Positions 8,940 through 18,400 of a stretch of 64,000 nucleotides of DNA are shown one piece after another. Location: contig CP054595.1 in NCBI GenBank assembly GCA_013347225.1, positions 3,902,415-3,966,414 on the forward strand, given 5' to 3'. The notes beneath the pieces are model-generated. The model was given only the letters and a program-made list of their open reading frames with translations, did no database searches and was not told the origin of the DNA. The stretch's first letter is position 1; every line of letters begins with the position of its first letter. This stretch comes from Candidatus Accumulibacter similis (lineage in GTDB: Bacteria > Pseudomonadota > Gammaproteobacteria > Burkholderiales > Rhodocyclaceae). Both the position numbers and the translations under genes were made by a program.

Positions 8940-10214
8940 TTGAAACGACGCGATTTCCTTGCTGCTTCTGCGCTGATTTCGCTGCTGGCGCCAGCGCCGG
9001 CTCTGGCCGCCAGGAAGGAAAAGAGCAGCAAGCCGGGCAGCAAACCAGCGGGCGAATCGGCCAGCCGCAGCAGGCGCGAGACGAGGACGGACAACCGGAG
9101 TCGCTCGCGCGGCAGACAGACCTACCGCCCGGTCGCGGAGCCGCCGACTGCCGCCCCGGCGGCCGTTGCCAGTTCGCCGGCAACGACCAACGAACAGACC
9201 TACAACGCCATCGCGCTGCCGGACGAGCCGCAGCCACAGTGGCGAACCTACGACGTCACCTCGCTGATCACGCTCAACAACGTCAAGGGCAAGCTGCGCC
9301 TCTGGCTGCCGCTGGCACAATACCGCGACAACCCCTGGCAGCGGGCGCTGGGGCATGACTGGCGAGGCAACTTCGACAGCGCCGGCGTCTACCGCGACCC
9401 GGTGGCCGACCTGGAAGTCTTCTACGCCGACTGGAACCATGTTGCCGCGACACCCAGGCTGCAACTGGTCAGCCAGGTGGCCAAACGCGACCGGAACTTC
9501 GACATCACCCGCCGCGGCAGTGTCGCCGAGCGTGGCGAGGTGTTGCGCCGCTGCCTGCAATCGAGCAACCTGGTACCGACCGACGGACTCGTGCGGCGTA
9601 CCGCCGAGACGGCGGTGGGTCGAATCAAGGATCCGGTGGCCCAGGGCAAGGCGATCTACGACTGGGTGATCGAGAACACCACCTACGACCCGGTGCCGGC
9701 GGGCATCGGCCGCGGCAACGTCGAAGCAATGCTCGACAGCGGGCGGCTGAGCGGTGGCAGTGCCGACATCGCCCTGCTCTTCGTTGCCCTGTGCCGTTCG
9801 ATCGGCATCCCGGCGCGGCCGGTCTTCGGGCTGCGCATCGATGGTTCGCGACTCTTTTCCGGACTGGGCGCGACCGGCAACCTCGGCACCGGGCAGCACT
9901 GCCGCGCCGAGTTCTACACTCCGGGTTATGGCTGGATCCCGGTCGATCCCGGCGATGTGCGCAAGGCCATCCGCGACGAGAACCTGGGCTACGGCGACCC
10001 GAAGCTGCTCGTCCTGCGCAAGCTGCTGTTCGGTTTCTGGGAGAGGAACTGGCTGGCGCTCAATACCGCGCAGGATGTCCAGCTGCAGGGCGCCAGCGGC
10101 GGTCCGCTACCCTTCCTGGTGCTGCCGCAGATCGAGGCGGGCGGCCAGCGTTTCGACAGCAGCGACAGCCAGCGCTGCAGCTACACCGTCACCTCCAGCC
10201 GCGTAGACGGCTGA
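8940..10214 (+). CDS. Tat-exported transglutaminase-like protein, catalytic Cys replaced by Ser
   Basis: The proposed start is TTG at 8940, preceded by GGAGAG. It gives KRRDFLAASALISLLAPAPA, a twin-arginine signal peptide ending ALAA, so the protein should be folded before export to the periplasm. A basic Ser/Arg-rich linker follows, then a transglutaminase-like core. In related proteins the core reads GKCADxxxLFxxLxRAxGIPAR. Here it is SGGSADIALLFVALCRSIGI, placing Ser274 where the nucleophilic Cys belongs. The rest of the triad is intact: His320 in GQHCRAEF and Asp336 in VDPGDVRK. It may be a non-catalytic scaffold or a serine variant. Product length is 424 residues. Confidence 0.82.
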   Translation: MKRRDFLAASALISLLAPAPALAARKEKSSKPGSKPAGESASRSRRETRTDNRSRSRGRQTYRPVAEPPTAAPAAVASSPATTNEQTYNAIALPDEPQPQWRTYDVTSLITLNNVKGKLRLWLPLAQYRDNPWQRALGHDWRGNFDSAGVYRDPVADLEVFYADWNHVAATPRLQLVSQVAKRDRNFDITRRGSVAERGEVLRRCLQSSNLVPTDGLVRRTAETAVGRIKDPVAQGKAIYDWVIENTTYDPVPAGIGRGNVEAMLDSGRLSGGSADIALLFVALCRSIGIPARPVFGLRIDGSRLFSGLGATGNLGTGQHCRAEFYTPGYGWIPVDPGDVRKAIRDENLGYGDPKLLVLRKLLFGFWERNWLALNTAQDVQLQGASGGPLPFLVLPQIEAGGQRFDSSDSQRCSYTVTSSRVDG

Positions 10215-10237
10215 CGCGACGCTACCGCTGCCGGCGC

Positions 10238-11686
10238 TCAGTACGATCCCGGGCTGGCAAAGCTCTCGAAGCGCGTGTACTCGCCGAGGAAGGTCAGGCG
10301 CACGGTGCCGATCGGACCGTTGCGCTGCTTGCCGATGATGATCTCGGCGACGCCCTTTTCCGGCGTGTCCGGGTTGTAGACTTCATCGCGATAGATGAAC
10401 ATGATCACGTCGGCATCCTGCTCGATCGCTCCGGATTCGCGCAGGTCGGACATCACCGGGCGCTTGTTCGGCCGCTGTTCGAGCGAGCGGTTGAGCTGCG
10501 ACAGCGCCATCAGCGGCACGCCAAGTTCCTTCGCCAAGCCTTTGAGAGAACGCGAGATCTCGGAGATCTCCGTCGCCCGGTTCTCGCCATGCGAGGTCGC
10601 CGACATCAACTGCAGGTAATCGATGACGATCAGCCCGAGTTGGCCGCACTGACGGTAAAGACGACGGGCACGCGCCCGCAGGTCGATCGGATTGAGGGCC
10701 GGTGTCTCGTCGATGTAGATCGGCGCTTCGTGCATGCGGCCAAGGGCAAAGGACAGGCGCGACCATTCGTCGTCGTTCAGGCGCCCGGTACGGACGCGGT
10801 GCGCGTCGAGACGACCGACCGAGCAGAGCATGCGCATCGCCAGCTGCGTGCCGCCCATCTCCATCGAGAAGATCGCCACCGGCAACCCGACCTCGAGCGC
10901 CACATGCTCGGCAATGTTCATCGCGAACGAGGTCTTGCCCATCGACGGCCGGCCGGCGACGATCAGCAGATCGCCGCTCTGCAGGCCGGAGGTCTTGCCG
11001 TCGAGGTCGTGGTAACCGGTGGGCACGCCGGTGATGTCGGACGGGTTGTCGCGATCGTGCAGTTCCTGGATCCGTTCGACAACCTGCGTCAGCAGCGGAT
11101 TGATATGGACGAAGCCGGTCTGATGGCGAAAGCCGCCCTCGGCAATGGCAAACACCTTCGCCTCGGCTTCGTCGAGCAGGGTTTTCGCGTCGCGGCCGAG
11201 CGGGTTGAGCGCGCTGCCGGCAATCTCGTCACCAGCCGTGACCAGCTGGCGCAGGATCGCGCGCTCGCGGACGATCTCGGCATAGCGGCGGATGTTTGCC
11301 GCCGATGGTGTGTTCGCCGCCAGTTCCCCGAGGTAGGCCAGGCCACCGGTCGCCTTGCCCTCACCGGCCAGGTCGAGGCTCTCGGCGACCGTGACCGCGT
11401 CGGCCGGCTTGCCACTTTCGAGCAGCTTGCGCATCTGGCGATAGATGCGCCGGTGCTCGTCGCGATAGAAATCGCCTTCGCCAACCAGGTCAGCGATGCG
11501 GTCGAAAGCCGCGTTGTCGAGCAACAGGCCGCCGAGGACCGATTGCTCGGCTTCCAGCGAATGGGGCGGCACACGCAGCTCCGACAGCACCGAGTCGGGC
11601 TGTGGGCCGCTGGCGCGCCGCGGGTCGCGCCCGGCCGGGCGGCGTTGCCGGTCGTCGGGGCTGATTGGGTCGAACGAACTGGCCAT
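10238..11686 (-). CDS. dnaB: Replicative DNA helicase DnaB
   Basis: Hexameric 5'-3' helicase of the replication fork. It has an N-terminal DnaB domain (HSLEAEQSVLGGLLLDNAAF) and a RecA-like C-terminal ATPase with Walker A AGRPSMGKTSFAMNIA near residue 243. Walker B lies around LIVIDYLQLMS, and the DNA-binding loop includes LSQLNRSLEQRPNKRP. At 482 residues it is of standard length and contains no intein. It lies downstream of rplI in the usual rpsF-priB-rpsR-rplI-dnaB order. A hairpin terminator at 11762 separates it from rplI, so it may have its own promoter in the 139-bp gap. Confidence 0.97.
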   Translation of the reverse strand: MASSFDPISPDDRQRRPAGRDPRRASGPQPDSVLSELRVPPHSLEAEQSVLGGLLLDNAAFDRIADLVGEGDFYRDEHRRIYRQMRKLLESGKPADAVTVAESLDLAGEGKATGGLAYLGELAANTPSAANIRRYAEIVRERAILRQLVTAGDEIAGSALNPLGRDAKTLLDEAEAKVFAIAEGGFRHQTGFVHINPLLTQVVERIQELHDRDNPSDITGVPTGYHDLDGKTSGLQSGDLLIVAGRPSMGKTSFAMNIAEHVALEVGLPVAIFSMEMGGTQLAMRMLCSVGRLDAHRVRTGRLNDDEWSRLSFALGRMHEAPIYIDETPALNPIDLRARARRLYRQCGQLGLIVIDYLQLMSATSHGENRATEISEISRSLKGLAKELGVPLMALSQLNRSLEQRPNKRPVMSDLRESGAIEQDADVIMFIYRDEVYNPDTPEKGVAEIIIGKQRNGPIGTVRLTFLGEYTRFESFASPGSY

Positions 11687-11761
11687 CGGGAATCCGCAAC
11701 GAAAGAAAGGAGCACGACCGCGAGTCTAGCGCGCTGGCGCCCGATCCAGTGCCCAGAAGCA

Positions 11762-11787
11762 GAAAAGCCTTGCCGTCAGGCAAGGCT
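11762..11787 (-). terminator. Rho-independent terminator after rplI
   Basis: A 9-bp perfect stem (AGCCTTGCC / GGCAAGGCT) with a 4-nt loop is followed by TTTT when read on the minus strand. It lies 39 bp past the rplI stop and 76 bp before the dnaB start. It should end or attenuate the ribosomal-protein transcript. Confidence 0.75.
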
Positions 11788-11825
11788 CCTTGTCGACCAC
11801 AGGCAACCCCGCCTGCCGGGCTGCC

Positions 11826-12284
11826 CTAGATCTTCGCCTGTTCGATGACCACGGCGACCGTGATCGTCGCCAGCACGTCGCCATGCAGCGCGACTTCCAG
11901 TTGTGCCTCGCCAAGCGTCTTCAGTGGTCCGCCAGGCATGCGCACGGCCGACTTCTCGATCTCGAAGCCCTGTGCGCGCAGGCCGTCGGCAATGTCGAAG
12001 TTGGTCACCGAACCAAACAGGCGACCATCGACACCAGCCTTGCGCTCGATCCGCACGACGACACCGGCGAGTTTCTCGGCATAGGCCTGCGCATCAGCGA
12101 GCTTCGCCGCCGCCGCCTGCTCGAGTTCGGCCCGCTTCGCTTCGAACTCCTGCAGCGCCGCCGGCGTCGCGCGCCTGGCCTTGCCGGTCGGTATCAGGAA
12201 GTTGCGCGCGTAGCCGTCCTTCACCTTGAGCAGATCGCCGAGATTGCCGAGGTTGGCGACTTTCTCCATCAGAATGATTTGCAT
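11826..12284 (-). CDS. rplI: 50S ribosomal protein L9
   Basis: Large-subunit protein with two RNA-binding domains joined by a long helix. The N-terminus MQIILMEKVANLGNLGDLLK and the motif VKDGYARNFLIPTGKA are diagnostic. Length is 152 residues. The connecting helix is visible as an Ala/Glu/Lys-rich stretch (residues about 45-75). It is the last gene of the rpsF-priB-rpsR-rplI cluster, 14 bp after rpsR, and ends at a clear terminator. Confidence 0.97.
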   Translation of the reverse strand: MQIILMEKVANLGNLGDLLKVKDGYARNFLIPTGKARRATPAALQEFEAKRAELEQAAAAKLADAQAYAEKLAGVVVRIERKAGVDGRLFGSVTNFDIADGLRAQGFEIEKSAVRMPGGPLKTLGEAQLEVALHGDVLATITVAVVIEQAKI

Positions 12285-12298
12285 CGTCGTCTCCCCGC

Positions 12299-12574
12299 TT
12301 ACTGGTGATTGTCGGTGTAGGGCAACAGCGCGAGGAAACGTGCGCGCTTGATCGCCACCGACAGCATCCGCTGATAGCCCGCCTTGGTGCCCGTCAGGCG
12401 AGCGGGCATGATCTTGGCGTTCTCCGCGATGTACTCCTTGAAGAGATCGACATCCTTGTAGTCGATCTCTTCCATCTTCTCGGCAGTGAAGCGGCAGAAC
12501 TTGCGCCGCTTGAAGAGACCACTACCCCGTTTCTTGACGTTCTTGTCATCCTTCTTCTTGAAGAACCTTGGCAT
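12299..12574 (-). CDS. rpsR: 30S ribosomal protein S18
   Basis: Small-subunit platform protein that pairs with S6. The core contains RRKFCRFTAEKMEEIDYKD and ITG-like PARLTGTKAGYQRML. ATG at 12574 (MPRFFKKKDD) is chosen because AAGGAAA lies just upstream; an in-frame TTG at 12592 would add six residues. The N-terminus is extended and Lys-rich compared with the short S18 of many bacteria, giving 91 residues. The start overlaps the end of priB by 29 bp, implying coupled translation. Confidence 0.95.
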   Translation of the reverse strand: MPRFFKKKDDKNVKKRGSGLFKRRKFCRFTAEKMEEIDYKDVDLFKEYIAENAKIMPARLTGTKAGYQRMLSVAIKRARFLALLPYTDNHQ

Positions 12575-12926
12575 CTTGATTTCCTTCGACAAATTCGATC
12601 TTGGTTACATGCAGTCGCGGCTGCCTGCTGTGGCGGCTGCGCGCGGCGAGAAATCCGCTCAACTGCAGCCGTGTTCCGGGACTCGCCGCCTGCAGCCAGC
12701 GCGCTGTCTCGCCGAGAGCGATCGCCTGCACCTCACATTCGACGCGGCGCTGGCTGCCGGCCTCGATCTGCTCCGACTGGTGACCGATCAGGCACTCCGT
12801 GACCGGCACTCCGGCCGGCGTGAAACGCAGCGCCTTGCGCTCGATCAGGACTCCAGCGAGCTCGACACGGTTGAGCAGCGCCGCCGACTCAGGCTGCTGG
12901 CTGCTCGCCGGCGGCAGCCGGTTCAC
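12546..12926 (-). CDS. priB: Primosomal replication protein N (PriB)
   Basis: Single-stranded-DNA-binding OB-fold protein that helps PriA restart replication forks. The sequence shows NRVELAGVLIERKALRFTPA followed by GVPVTECLIGHQS, the SSB-like core, and its position between rpsF and rpsR is typical of beta- and gammaproteobacteria. The start is probably GTG at 12926, inside the end of rpsF (38-bp overlap), and the stop lies inside rpsR (29-bp overlap). The nested overlaps imply tight co-translation. The C-terminal 15-20 residues past KIEFVEG are poorly conserved. Confidence 0.88.
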   Translation of the reverse strand: MNRLPPASSQQPESAALLNRVELAGVLIERKALRFTPAGVPVTECLIGHQSEQIEAGSQRRVECEVQAIALGETARWLQAASPGTRLQLSGFLAARSRHSRQPRLHVTKIEFVEGNQDAKVLQEEG

Positions 12927-13269
12927 GGACTTCCAGCAGCGACTTGGATTTCTCGTCCTTCATCATCGGCGACGGCGCAGTGACGGCGCGCTTCGCCTTG
13001 ATCGTCAGATGGCGAAGAATGGCATCGTTGAACTTGAAGCCGTGCTCCAGTTCGTTCAGCGTCGCGCTGTCACACTCGATGTTCAACAGCAGGTAGTGGG
13101 CCTTGTGCAGTTTCTGGATCGGATAGGCGAGTTGCCGGCGACCCCAGTCCTCGAGGCGGTGGATCTGTCCGCCACGCGAGGCGATGAGCCCCTTGTAGCG
13201 CTCGACCATCGCGGGCACCTGCTCACTCTGGTCGGGATGGACGATCAGGACGATTTCGTAATGGCGCAT
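12889..13269 (-). CDS. rpsF: 30S ribosomal protein S6
   Basis: Small-subunit protein that dimerises with S18. The N-terminus MRHYEIVLIVHPDQSEQVP and the motif DWGRRQLAYPIQKLHKAHY are diagnostic. ATG at 13269 is preceded by AAGGAG. The product is 126 residues; the acidic-to-Ala-rich C-terminal tail varies in this family. It is the first gene of the ribosomal block and has a strong promoter about 65 bp upstream. The leader contains a GC-rich stem (CCGC / GCGG) that could take part in S6:S18 autoregulation, though I could not confirm that motif. Confidence 0.96.
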   Translation of the reverse strand: MRHYEIVLIVHPDQSEQVPAMVERYKGLIASRGGQIHRLEDWGRRQLAYPIQKLHKAHYLLLNIECDSATLNELEHGFKFNDAILRHLTIKAKRAVTAPSPMMKDEKSKSLLEVREPAAAGEQPAA

Positions 13270-13332
13270 GAACACTCCTTGTGGCTGAAGCCCCCCGCCA
13301 TGCGAGCGGTGGAGCAAGGTGAAAAGCCCGCG

Positions 13333-13362
13333 ATTATAGCGCTGCTGCGGCTTCACGGGCAA
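13333..13362 (-). promoter_or_regulatory. Sigma-70-type promoter of the rpsF operon
   Basis: On the minus strand, TTGCCC (13362-13357) and a perfect TATAAT (13338-13333) are separated by 18 bp. Transcription would begin around 13325 and leave a leader of about 55 nt before rpsF, consistent with a strong ribosomal-protein promoter. Confidence 0.72.
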
Positions 13363-13455
13363 TCACTTCGCGACATTCGCAAGATATTGCGAGACGGCGA
13401 TCGGGCAACCGGCGGGCCGGCATCGCGTAGCTTCGCCAGCCGCAGCCGGCGGGCG

Positions 13456-15426
13456 TCACCACAACTTGCGCGTATCGATCCAGTTCACCCGCCCGGTGCG
13501 CCGCTTGACTTCGTTGTAGATGTGACTGGTGCCGCCGGGCCCATCGCCGCCGCCGCCGTTCCACAGACAGATGAAGCGGACCTTGTCGACACCCCAGGCG
13601 AGCGCGGTATGGAGCAGCCAGAGGTTGCAGCGTTCGAAAGCATTGACCGTCCTTCCCCGGCCTCCCGCGGGCAGCGGTCCGAGCTCGTCGGGCATGATCC
13701 GCGGCTGCTCGGCCAGAGTCGCGGTGACGGCGAAGTAGCGCTCGCGCCACTGCTCGCCATTGCTCGCCGGCAGGATCGAGCGCTCGATGAACTCCGGTTC
13801 GGCGAACGGCAGCATCACCTGCAGGCGGGCGCCGCGCGCTTGGCAGGCCTCGAGGAACAGCAGGTCACCACCGCTCGCCGCCTGCGACAGCGCCAGATCG
13901 CCGGCAGCGACGCCGAGCTGGTCGAGCACCCGGGCAATCCGTTCCGCCACCAGCCCTTCCCGGTCGGCGGGAAAGCGCGGCGGCAGACGACCGGCGGCAT
14001 CGATCATGTGGCCACTGAACAGCAGCACCTGCCGTGGCGCAAGGGGTGGCGCACTGCGCGCGATCGCGCGATCGACGATGCTCATGGCGGCGGCTGTTTC
14101 CGCCGGGCGAAAATCGATGTCACGCAACAGGCTCAAGGTCTGCCGACTCGATTCGAGCGCGAACCAGTCCTGGTTGGCCGCCGCGGCCATGTGGCTGAAC
14201 TCCCGGCGCACCGATTCGACCGGCGCCAGCAGCAGGCACACCTCGGCGTAGCTGGCACGCGCCCAGTAGTCCTTGCGATCGCGCTCCTGCGCCGTCAGGC
14301 TGGCCCAGCGCACGCCGCCACTGAGGTTCTCGAGCAGCTGCGGATCGCTGTCGCCACCCAGATGCTGCCGCAGCAGCAACAGCGTCAGGGCGTTGACGCC
14401 GGCGTAATGGTGCGCGGGATCGGCGACAAAGGCCTGATGATAGGGAGCGATTGCCTCGCCCAGCACAGCATTCTCGAAGGCGGCGGCTTCACGCATCTGC
14501 ACCGGCGTGAGGTCGGGCTGGCGCCAGAGCGCCACCCAGCGCTCCTTCTCGATGCGCCCGGCAAGCGCCCAGCATTCGGCGTCGCGGGGATGATCGGCGG
14601 TCAGCCGGTGCACCAGCTCGCGCGCCTCCTCGAAGCGGCCGAGTCGGCCCAGGCAGACCGACTTCCGCTCCCGGCTCGGCTTGTCGTCAGCTTCGATCGT
14701 CAGCGCCTGCTCGAACTGCTCGAGCGCCAGTTCGTACTGCTTGAGCTTCAGCAGCGCCTGCCCTGCGGTCCGCCTGGCCTCGAGCTGCAGCGCGCGCACC
14801 GGGGTCTCCTCGGCGAGGACGAGTATGTCGCCCGGCCGGTTCTTCTGCCGCGATACCTCCATCCGGCTCGCCCAGCTTTCGTAGGCATCGGAGAACTCGT
14901 TGCGCTCGGCGAGCAGGAGCCGGCGCCACTGCGGTTGCTCGAGTTGCGGCATCAGCTGGAAGACTGGGCTCACCTTGCGGCGCGTCGAACTCGCCATGCT
15001 GGCGCAGACCATCGCCGTCAGTGCCGCGCGATCCTGCTCGACGGTCGCCGGGTCCGGCGCGCCGTCGCGCAGCGAGTAGCGCAGCTTGCGGTCGGTGTAG
15101 ATGTCGAAGGGCTGGTTCGGTCGTGGCCCCTGCACCAGCACCACGCCGCGTGCGCGCAGGGCATGCCGCACGCCGAGTTCGTACCAGACGTTCGGGTTGT
15201 CGAGGGTGAGATCGGCGACGACGAGGTCGGCGATCAGCAACTCCTGGAACATGTCGGTGCGGATGTCGCCGGCACGCTGCTCCTCGTCAGCGCGAAACAC
15301 CTCCATCCCCGCCGCCTCGAGCGCCGGCCGGATGTATTCGGCGTAGACGCGATTGAAATCGATCAGCTGGCCATCGGGCCCGGGCTTGCTGCCGAAGGGC
15401 ATGGCTACGAAGGCGTGTGCCTGCAT
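13456..15426 (-). CDS. Deoxyribosyltransferase/TIR-like - TPR scaffold - SLOG-like protein
   Basis: Third gene of the caspase/CHAT unit. The N-terminal domain (residues 1-100) reads HAFVAMPFG, then RPALEAAGMEVFRADEE and LTLDNPNVWYELGVRHAL. This is the nucleoside 2-deoxyribosyltransferase/TIR-like Rossmannoid fold, with candidate catalytic Glu83. The middle (about 200-440) is an alpha-helical TPR region resembling the DUF4071 scaffold also found in animal ASK kinases. The C-terminal part has GGDLLFLEACQARGARLQVM and LPFAEPEFI, like SLOG/LOG nucleotide-binding domains. ATG at 15426 has GAGGAG at the right spacing; ATG at 15432 is too close to it. A role in making or sensing an NAD- or nucleotide-derived signal is inference from these families. 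Confidence 0.78.
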   Translation of the reverse strand: MQAHAFVAMPFGSKPGPDGQLIDFNRVYAEYIRPALEAAGMEVFRADEEQRAGDIRTDMFQELLIADLVVADLTLDNPNVWYELGVRHALRARGVVLVQGPRPNQPFDIYTDRKLRYSLRDGAPDPATVEQDRAALTAMVCASMASSTRRKVSPVFQLMPQLEQPQWRRLLLAERNEFSDAYESWASRMEVSRQKNRPGDILVLAEETPVRALQLEARRTAGQALLKLKQYELALEQFEQALTIEADDKPSRERKSVCLGRLGRFEEARELVHRLTADHPRDAECWALAGRIEKERWVALWRQPDLTPVQMREAAAFENAVLGEAIAPYHQAFVADPAHHYAGVNALTLLLLRQHLGGDSDPQLLENLSGGVRWASLTAQERDRKDYWARASYAEVCLLLAPVESVRREFSHMAAAANQDWFALESSRQTLSLLRDIDFRPAETAAAMSIVDRAIARSAPPLAPRQVLLFSGHMIDAAGRLPPRFPADREGLVAERIARVLDQLGVAAGDLALSQAASGGDLLFLEACQARGARLQVMLPFAEPEFIERSILPASNGEQWRERYFAVTATLAEQPRIMPDELGPLPAGGRGRTVNAFERCNLWLLHTALAWGVDKVRFICLWNGGGGDGPGGTSHIYNEVKRRTGRVNWIDTRKLW

Positions 15427-15486
15427 CGGCATCTCCTCAGCGCCACGCTGGGCTGGCGGTGGCGGCAGCCAGCACGGCGCCGCCGC

Positions 15487-18400
15487 TCATGGCGTGGTGC
15501 CCCGGGCACGGCGCGGCCGGCCGGAACGGGGCGATGCATCGCCAGCCGCCAGCGGCTCCAGCGGGCGGTCGGCCCGCTGACCGGCGCCCGGCCAGACCTG
15601 CTCGACCAGCGCGACCAGACGATCGGCGGCGAGCTGCCACCCCGTCTCGCCACTGGTCACCCGGCGAGCATCGCAGAAGCGTGACAGCATGCCGATCTGG
15701 CTGACGATCGAGTCGAGATCGCGCGGCCGCAAAGCGAGGCTGGCCAGCGTCTCGGCGTAGGCACGGGCGACTTCCTCGTACGCCCGCTCGCCGTCCTCGC
15801 CGGCCTGCAGCAGTTGCTGGTCGAGCAGCCGCTCGACCAGCAGCGCGTCGGCGACGATGAGCGCATCCCAGACACCGGCGCCGCTCACACTGCCACCGCC
15901 GACGCCCTGCCGGCAGTGGCCGGCGAGCGCAATCGCCGCGGCGCGCCCCCCATCATCGGGCAGCAGTGCCTGCAGTGCGAGCCGATTGAGTGCGTTGTAG
16001 GCGCGGAACGAGCCCTCACCCGGCCTGCCTTCACCGGCGGCGTAGAAGCGTGCGCTGTCAAGCAGCGCGCGATCCATGGCCGCCGCCGCATCCGCGACCA
16101 CCGCCCGCTGCTGCGCCGCGCCGTCGTTCCAGGCGGCGATCAGTCGCGTGGCATGGAGACTCGCCAGGCGCTTGGCGGCCCCGCCGCGCAAGGCACAGCG
16201 CTCGCCACCCGCGGTCGCCGGTGCCACCCCGTCCGGCTGCCGGCCTGCCGCGGCGACCACCTGTTCGAGATCTGCAAGGCGTTCGAGAGCCCGCTCGATC
16301 AGGCCCGGATCGGCGCTGGCCTCACCGAGGCGAGCCTCGATGTTCGCCAGTTGCTCGATGGCTCCGACCGGCACCTGGCCGGGGTCATCGTCGTCCTGCA
16401 ATGCATCGAGATAGCAGTTGCGCGCCTCGGCAAACTGACCGAGATCGGCCCACAGCGCGCCGACGGCGAACTGTACCGACGGCAGCCGCCGCCAACCGGC
16501 GGGGCAGCGCTCCCTGAGCAGGCGACGGAGGTTCCTGATGCTGGCCTCGATCTCGCGGCGCGTCTGCTGACGGCTCGCTCGAGCCAGCCCCGCCCGCCAG
16601 CACACCAGCTCATCAAGCAGTTCGTCGACCGACGCGTAGCCCGAATCATCGTGGCCGCTGCCCTCGAGACGCGGCTCGGCGCGCCAGCCGGGATCGCCGT
16701 AGGCCTGGAAGGCACCCCAGGTGATGTCCTGCGCATTGCTGCTCCAGACCGCCTTGCGCGCTTCGTGTACCGCCTCGCCGAAGGGCAGCCGCTCGACCAG
16801 CAGGTGGCGGTAGAAGGCATTGCCGAAAACCAGCGCCCCCTGGTCGTCGACCGCCCAGCCGGCAACGACGATGCAGCGCACACCGCAGTCGATCAACTCG
16901 CGCGCAACGCTCGCGGCAAGCAGGTTGCCGTCACGCACCGTCGCCCCGTCGGCGGTGTCGGCAGCGACGCCGGTATCGATCTTGCCGAGATGACAACAAC
17001 TGAGGAAGACCAGTTCGGGAACCGTTTCCATCGCCCTGATCTCGGCCGCTGTGAGCAGCAGTCCATCGGAGAGGACGACCCCGCTGCGCCGCCGGCCATC
17101 GACGTGCAACTGGTCGAAGACGCCATGCGCCGAAATGTGCAGCAGCCGATGGTCCTCCTGATACAGTCGCGTCAGCACGTCGCCGGCACGCCAGTCGGCA
17201 CCGATCGCCGACAGCACCTGGTAGCCCATCGCCTGCAGTACGGCAGCCACCTCGTTCGCCTCGCTCTCGGCGCCGGGCAAGGGCGGTGGATTGGCGGCAT
17301 CCGGCCGCCGTGGGTCGGGAAAGGCGCGGCTGAAGCCTTCGACCGAGGGGTTGCCGACGACGAAAGCCCGGCGCTCGAATCCCTGCCGTACCTGCCGCCG
17401 AAACTCGCTGGTGGCGAACTGCCGTACCACCGGCGTCCGCAACGCCAGCGGCAGCTTCTCGCCACCGCCTCCCTGCGACTCGGCGAACATGAGCTCCCAC
17501 GGCAGGTTCGCCGTCTGGTCGTCGACCACCAGGACGATGCGCTCGAGCTGCCGGGCGGCGTCCTTGAAGTCGTTCGGCACCATCAGTTGGAAGAGTGCGC
17601 GGCCGAAGCTCTCCTGCCAGACCGTGCTGTGGATCTGCTGCCGCACCAGCATCTCGACCAGGCCCGGCTGGCGCTGATGAACGATCGACTCGGCGCGCGC
17701 CCGCTGGCCGACGTAGAGGAAACGCAAGCGATCGGTGACCGCCGTACGCGCCGCCCGCGGCGGCCGCCCGGCAGCGTCGGCGGGTGCCGCGCCGACACCG
17801 GCCGGCGGCGTCGCAGCCACCTCGACCGGCTCCCGCCGGTCGGCGGCGGTGATCATCAGACGCGGCCAGTAGGCAGACCCGCTGCGGTCGAACAGGCGCC
17901 GCCTCCAGCCTTCGCCCTGCTGCAGGTGTGGCCGGCAGACCAGCGCGACGCCGTGGCGGCCGAGCAGTCCGGCAAGTCGCTCCGGCACCCGGCGCAAGGC
18001 ATAGGCGGCGGTGATCGCGGTGTCCTGGTACAGTTCGACGATGTCGACCCGACTGACCCGGATGTGACGCCGGGTTGCCTCGTGGAAGCGCGCGTTGGCC
18101 TCGATGACCCCACGCACCAGCGCTTCGACCGAAGCCGCGACCGACACGCTGGCCGACGAATTGTAGCCGAGGAGCAGGGTCGCCAGAGGCAGGTCACGAT
18201 CCTCGTCGCCGAACACGTCGATCGCCTGCAGCAGATAGCGCAGCACACCGGCGCGCACCGCGGCGGTCAGATCCTCGACGTTCAGGCTGCCGTCGTAGCT
18301 CCCCAAACCACAGACGACGGCGCCGCGCAGCGACCCGCGCCGCCGCTCCTGGGCGTTCGGCAGTCGCAGCACGACCGTCGCACTGCCCCGCGGTCCGGCA

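Noticed and set aside
9791..11848. Plus-strand open frame of 685 codons across dnaB
   Set aside because: dnaB on the minus strand is certain, and this frame has only low-complexity Arg/Gln/His-rich sequence.
12799..15684. Plus-strand open frame of 961 codons
   Set aside because: It crosses rpsF, the TPR gene and their promoter in antisense, has no recognisable domain and no ribosome site.
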